Shown: piece by piece, positions 13,667 through 14,323 of the stretch
Layout: each line of letters opens with the position of its first letter
How positions within the stretch are numbered: the first letter of the stretch is position 1
Source of the DNA: Oscillospiraceae bacterium
GTDB taxonomy: Bacteria > Bacillota > Clostridia > Oscillospirales > Oscillospiraceae
Length of the DNA stretch: 14,323 nucleotides
Direction: 5' to 3'
Assembly: GCA_017438675.1 (NCBI GenBank)
Contig: JAFRUW010000083.1
Coordinates: 1-14,323, forward strand
Notes under the pieces: generated by a model
Told to the model about the DNA's origin: nothing
The model's database searches: none
The model's input: the letters and a program-made list of their open reading frames with translations, nothing else
Made by a program: the position numbers and the translations under genes

Positions 13667-14323
13667 AGCTCCACCCCCTCACGGTTGTTGAAGGCGGCCA
13701 TGCCGTACTCCGCGGCCAGCAGGATCGCCCTTTTGTCGGCGTCGGGGGCGTCGTATTTCTCCCGCATCATGCGGAGGAACAGCCCCTTCAGATTATCCTC
13801 CTCAAGCCCCAGCCATATATTTTCATCCGGGGCGGTCTCATCGACTATTGTCAGGTGATAGAACCGGTCCTCAAGCTTTTCGTAAAGCCGCCTTATCTCC
13901 GGCTTTCTGTCCCACTTCCCCGTGAGTATCAGTCGGGTGACCGTGTTCCTCCCGTCCTCGGGGATCGCGCCGTCAAGCTCCTTCTGTCCGGCTCTTATTA
14001 TCCTGTATTCCCTGGCGGAAAGGGGTTCGAATCTGAGGTCAACGCTCCCCCTGTCCACCGTGCCGATGATGACGCCCTTTTTCCCCGTCTCGTCAAAGCC
14101 CCGTCCCATGGGGCAGCCGGGGTAAGCGTAAAACGTATTCCCGGCGCGTTTTATGCCGGAAAAGGTGTGGACGTGACCGAGGGCGAGATAATCGAGGTTC
14201 GTGTCCCCGACGGCCTTCTCGTCGATTGGGGCGTAGGACTCCCCGCCCAGCTCCCCGTGGAGCGCCATTATGTTAAGCATTTCACTGTCGGGCGCGCGGA
14301 AGCCGCTTAATAAGGACGGCATC
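13663..14323 (-). CDS. SbcD/YhaO-like metallophosphoesterase, C-terminal part (5' end outside window)
   Basis: About 219 residues of the C-terminal portion are present and the frame is open to the window edge, so the start lies beyond 14323. Calcineurin-type phosphoesterase motifs are visible: MALHGELGG near the left edge (the metal-binding histidine motif) and YLALGHVHTF, the GHxH motif that binds the two metal ions. The N-terminal D-x-H and GD motifs and the NHD motif must be upstream. The C-terminal domain, without known catalytic motifs, is of the kind that caps YhaO/SbcD nucleases. The TGA stop overlaps the GTG start of the AAA ATPase, so the two are translationally coupled and most likely form a complex like SbcCD. 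The product may be a DNA exonuclease or endonuclease; for YhaO itself the role is not well established. Confidence 0.85.
   Translation of the reverse strand, partial: MPSLLSGFRAPDSEMLNIMALHGELGGESYAPIDEKAVGDTNLDYLALGHVHTFSGIKRAGNTFYAYPGCPMGRGFDETGKKGVIIGTVDRGSVDLRFEPLSAREYRIIRAGQKELDGAIPEDGRNTVTRLILTGKWDRKPEIRRLYEKLEDRFYHLTIVDETAPDENIWLGLEEDNLKGLFLRMMREKYDAPDADKRAILLAAEYGMAAFNNREGVEL

Overview
The window looks like chromosome of a moderately GC-rich, spore-forming Clostridia, most likely a gut Ruminococcaceae/Oscillospiraceae-type bacterium. The reasons are a spmA-spmB spore maturation pair, strong AGGAGG-type ribosome binding sites, a galactokinase with the 'GRTEIGGNHTDH' signature, an ECF sigma/anti-sigma pair, and GC-rich palindromic repeats between genes. 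The genus is inference; no rRNA or tRNA gene is present to settle it.

Layout. 1-318 (+): C-terminal end of a sodium:solute symporter, ending at a bidirectional terminator (335-378). 377-1605 (-): ECF sigma factor and overlapping membrane anti-sigma-like gene. 1606-2315: about 700 bases without a convincing gene, holding palindromic repeats and a MITE-like inverted-repeat element. 2316-3599 (-): galactokinase family gene. 3600-4031: non-coding, with a near-consensus minus-strand promoter, two large hairpins that share five bases, and probably a structured leader or small RNA. 4032-5723 (-): spmA, spmB and a DUF436 gene that has its own promoter. 5863-6655 (+): thpR (2',3'-cyclic phosphodiesterase, 2H family) and an overlapping stand-alone Smr gene, ending at a terminator shared with the opposite strand. 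6697-14323 (-): a tightly packed operon of an SbcD/YhaO-like phosphoesterase (cut by the window edge), a YhaN-like membrane-anchored AAA ATPase, and three consecutive proton-channel subunits of the NuoL/M/N-MrpA/D superfamily.

The most striking point is in that last operon. Three antiporter-like membrane subunits stand together with no hydrogenase, quinone, NADH or small Mrp subunits visible. The middle one is clearly related to the first but has lost the TM5 glutamate, the TM7 lysine and the TM8 lysine used for proton transfer, while keeping the TM10 and TM12 lysines. It may be a structural or altered-specificity subunit. The second point of interest is the 3683-3949 region upstream of galK. 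All protein identifications rest on reading motifs by eye; no database search was run.
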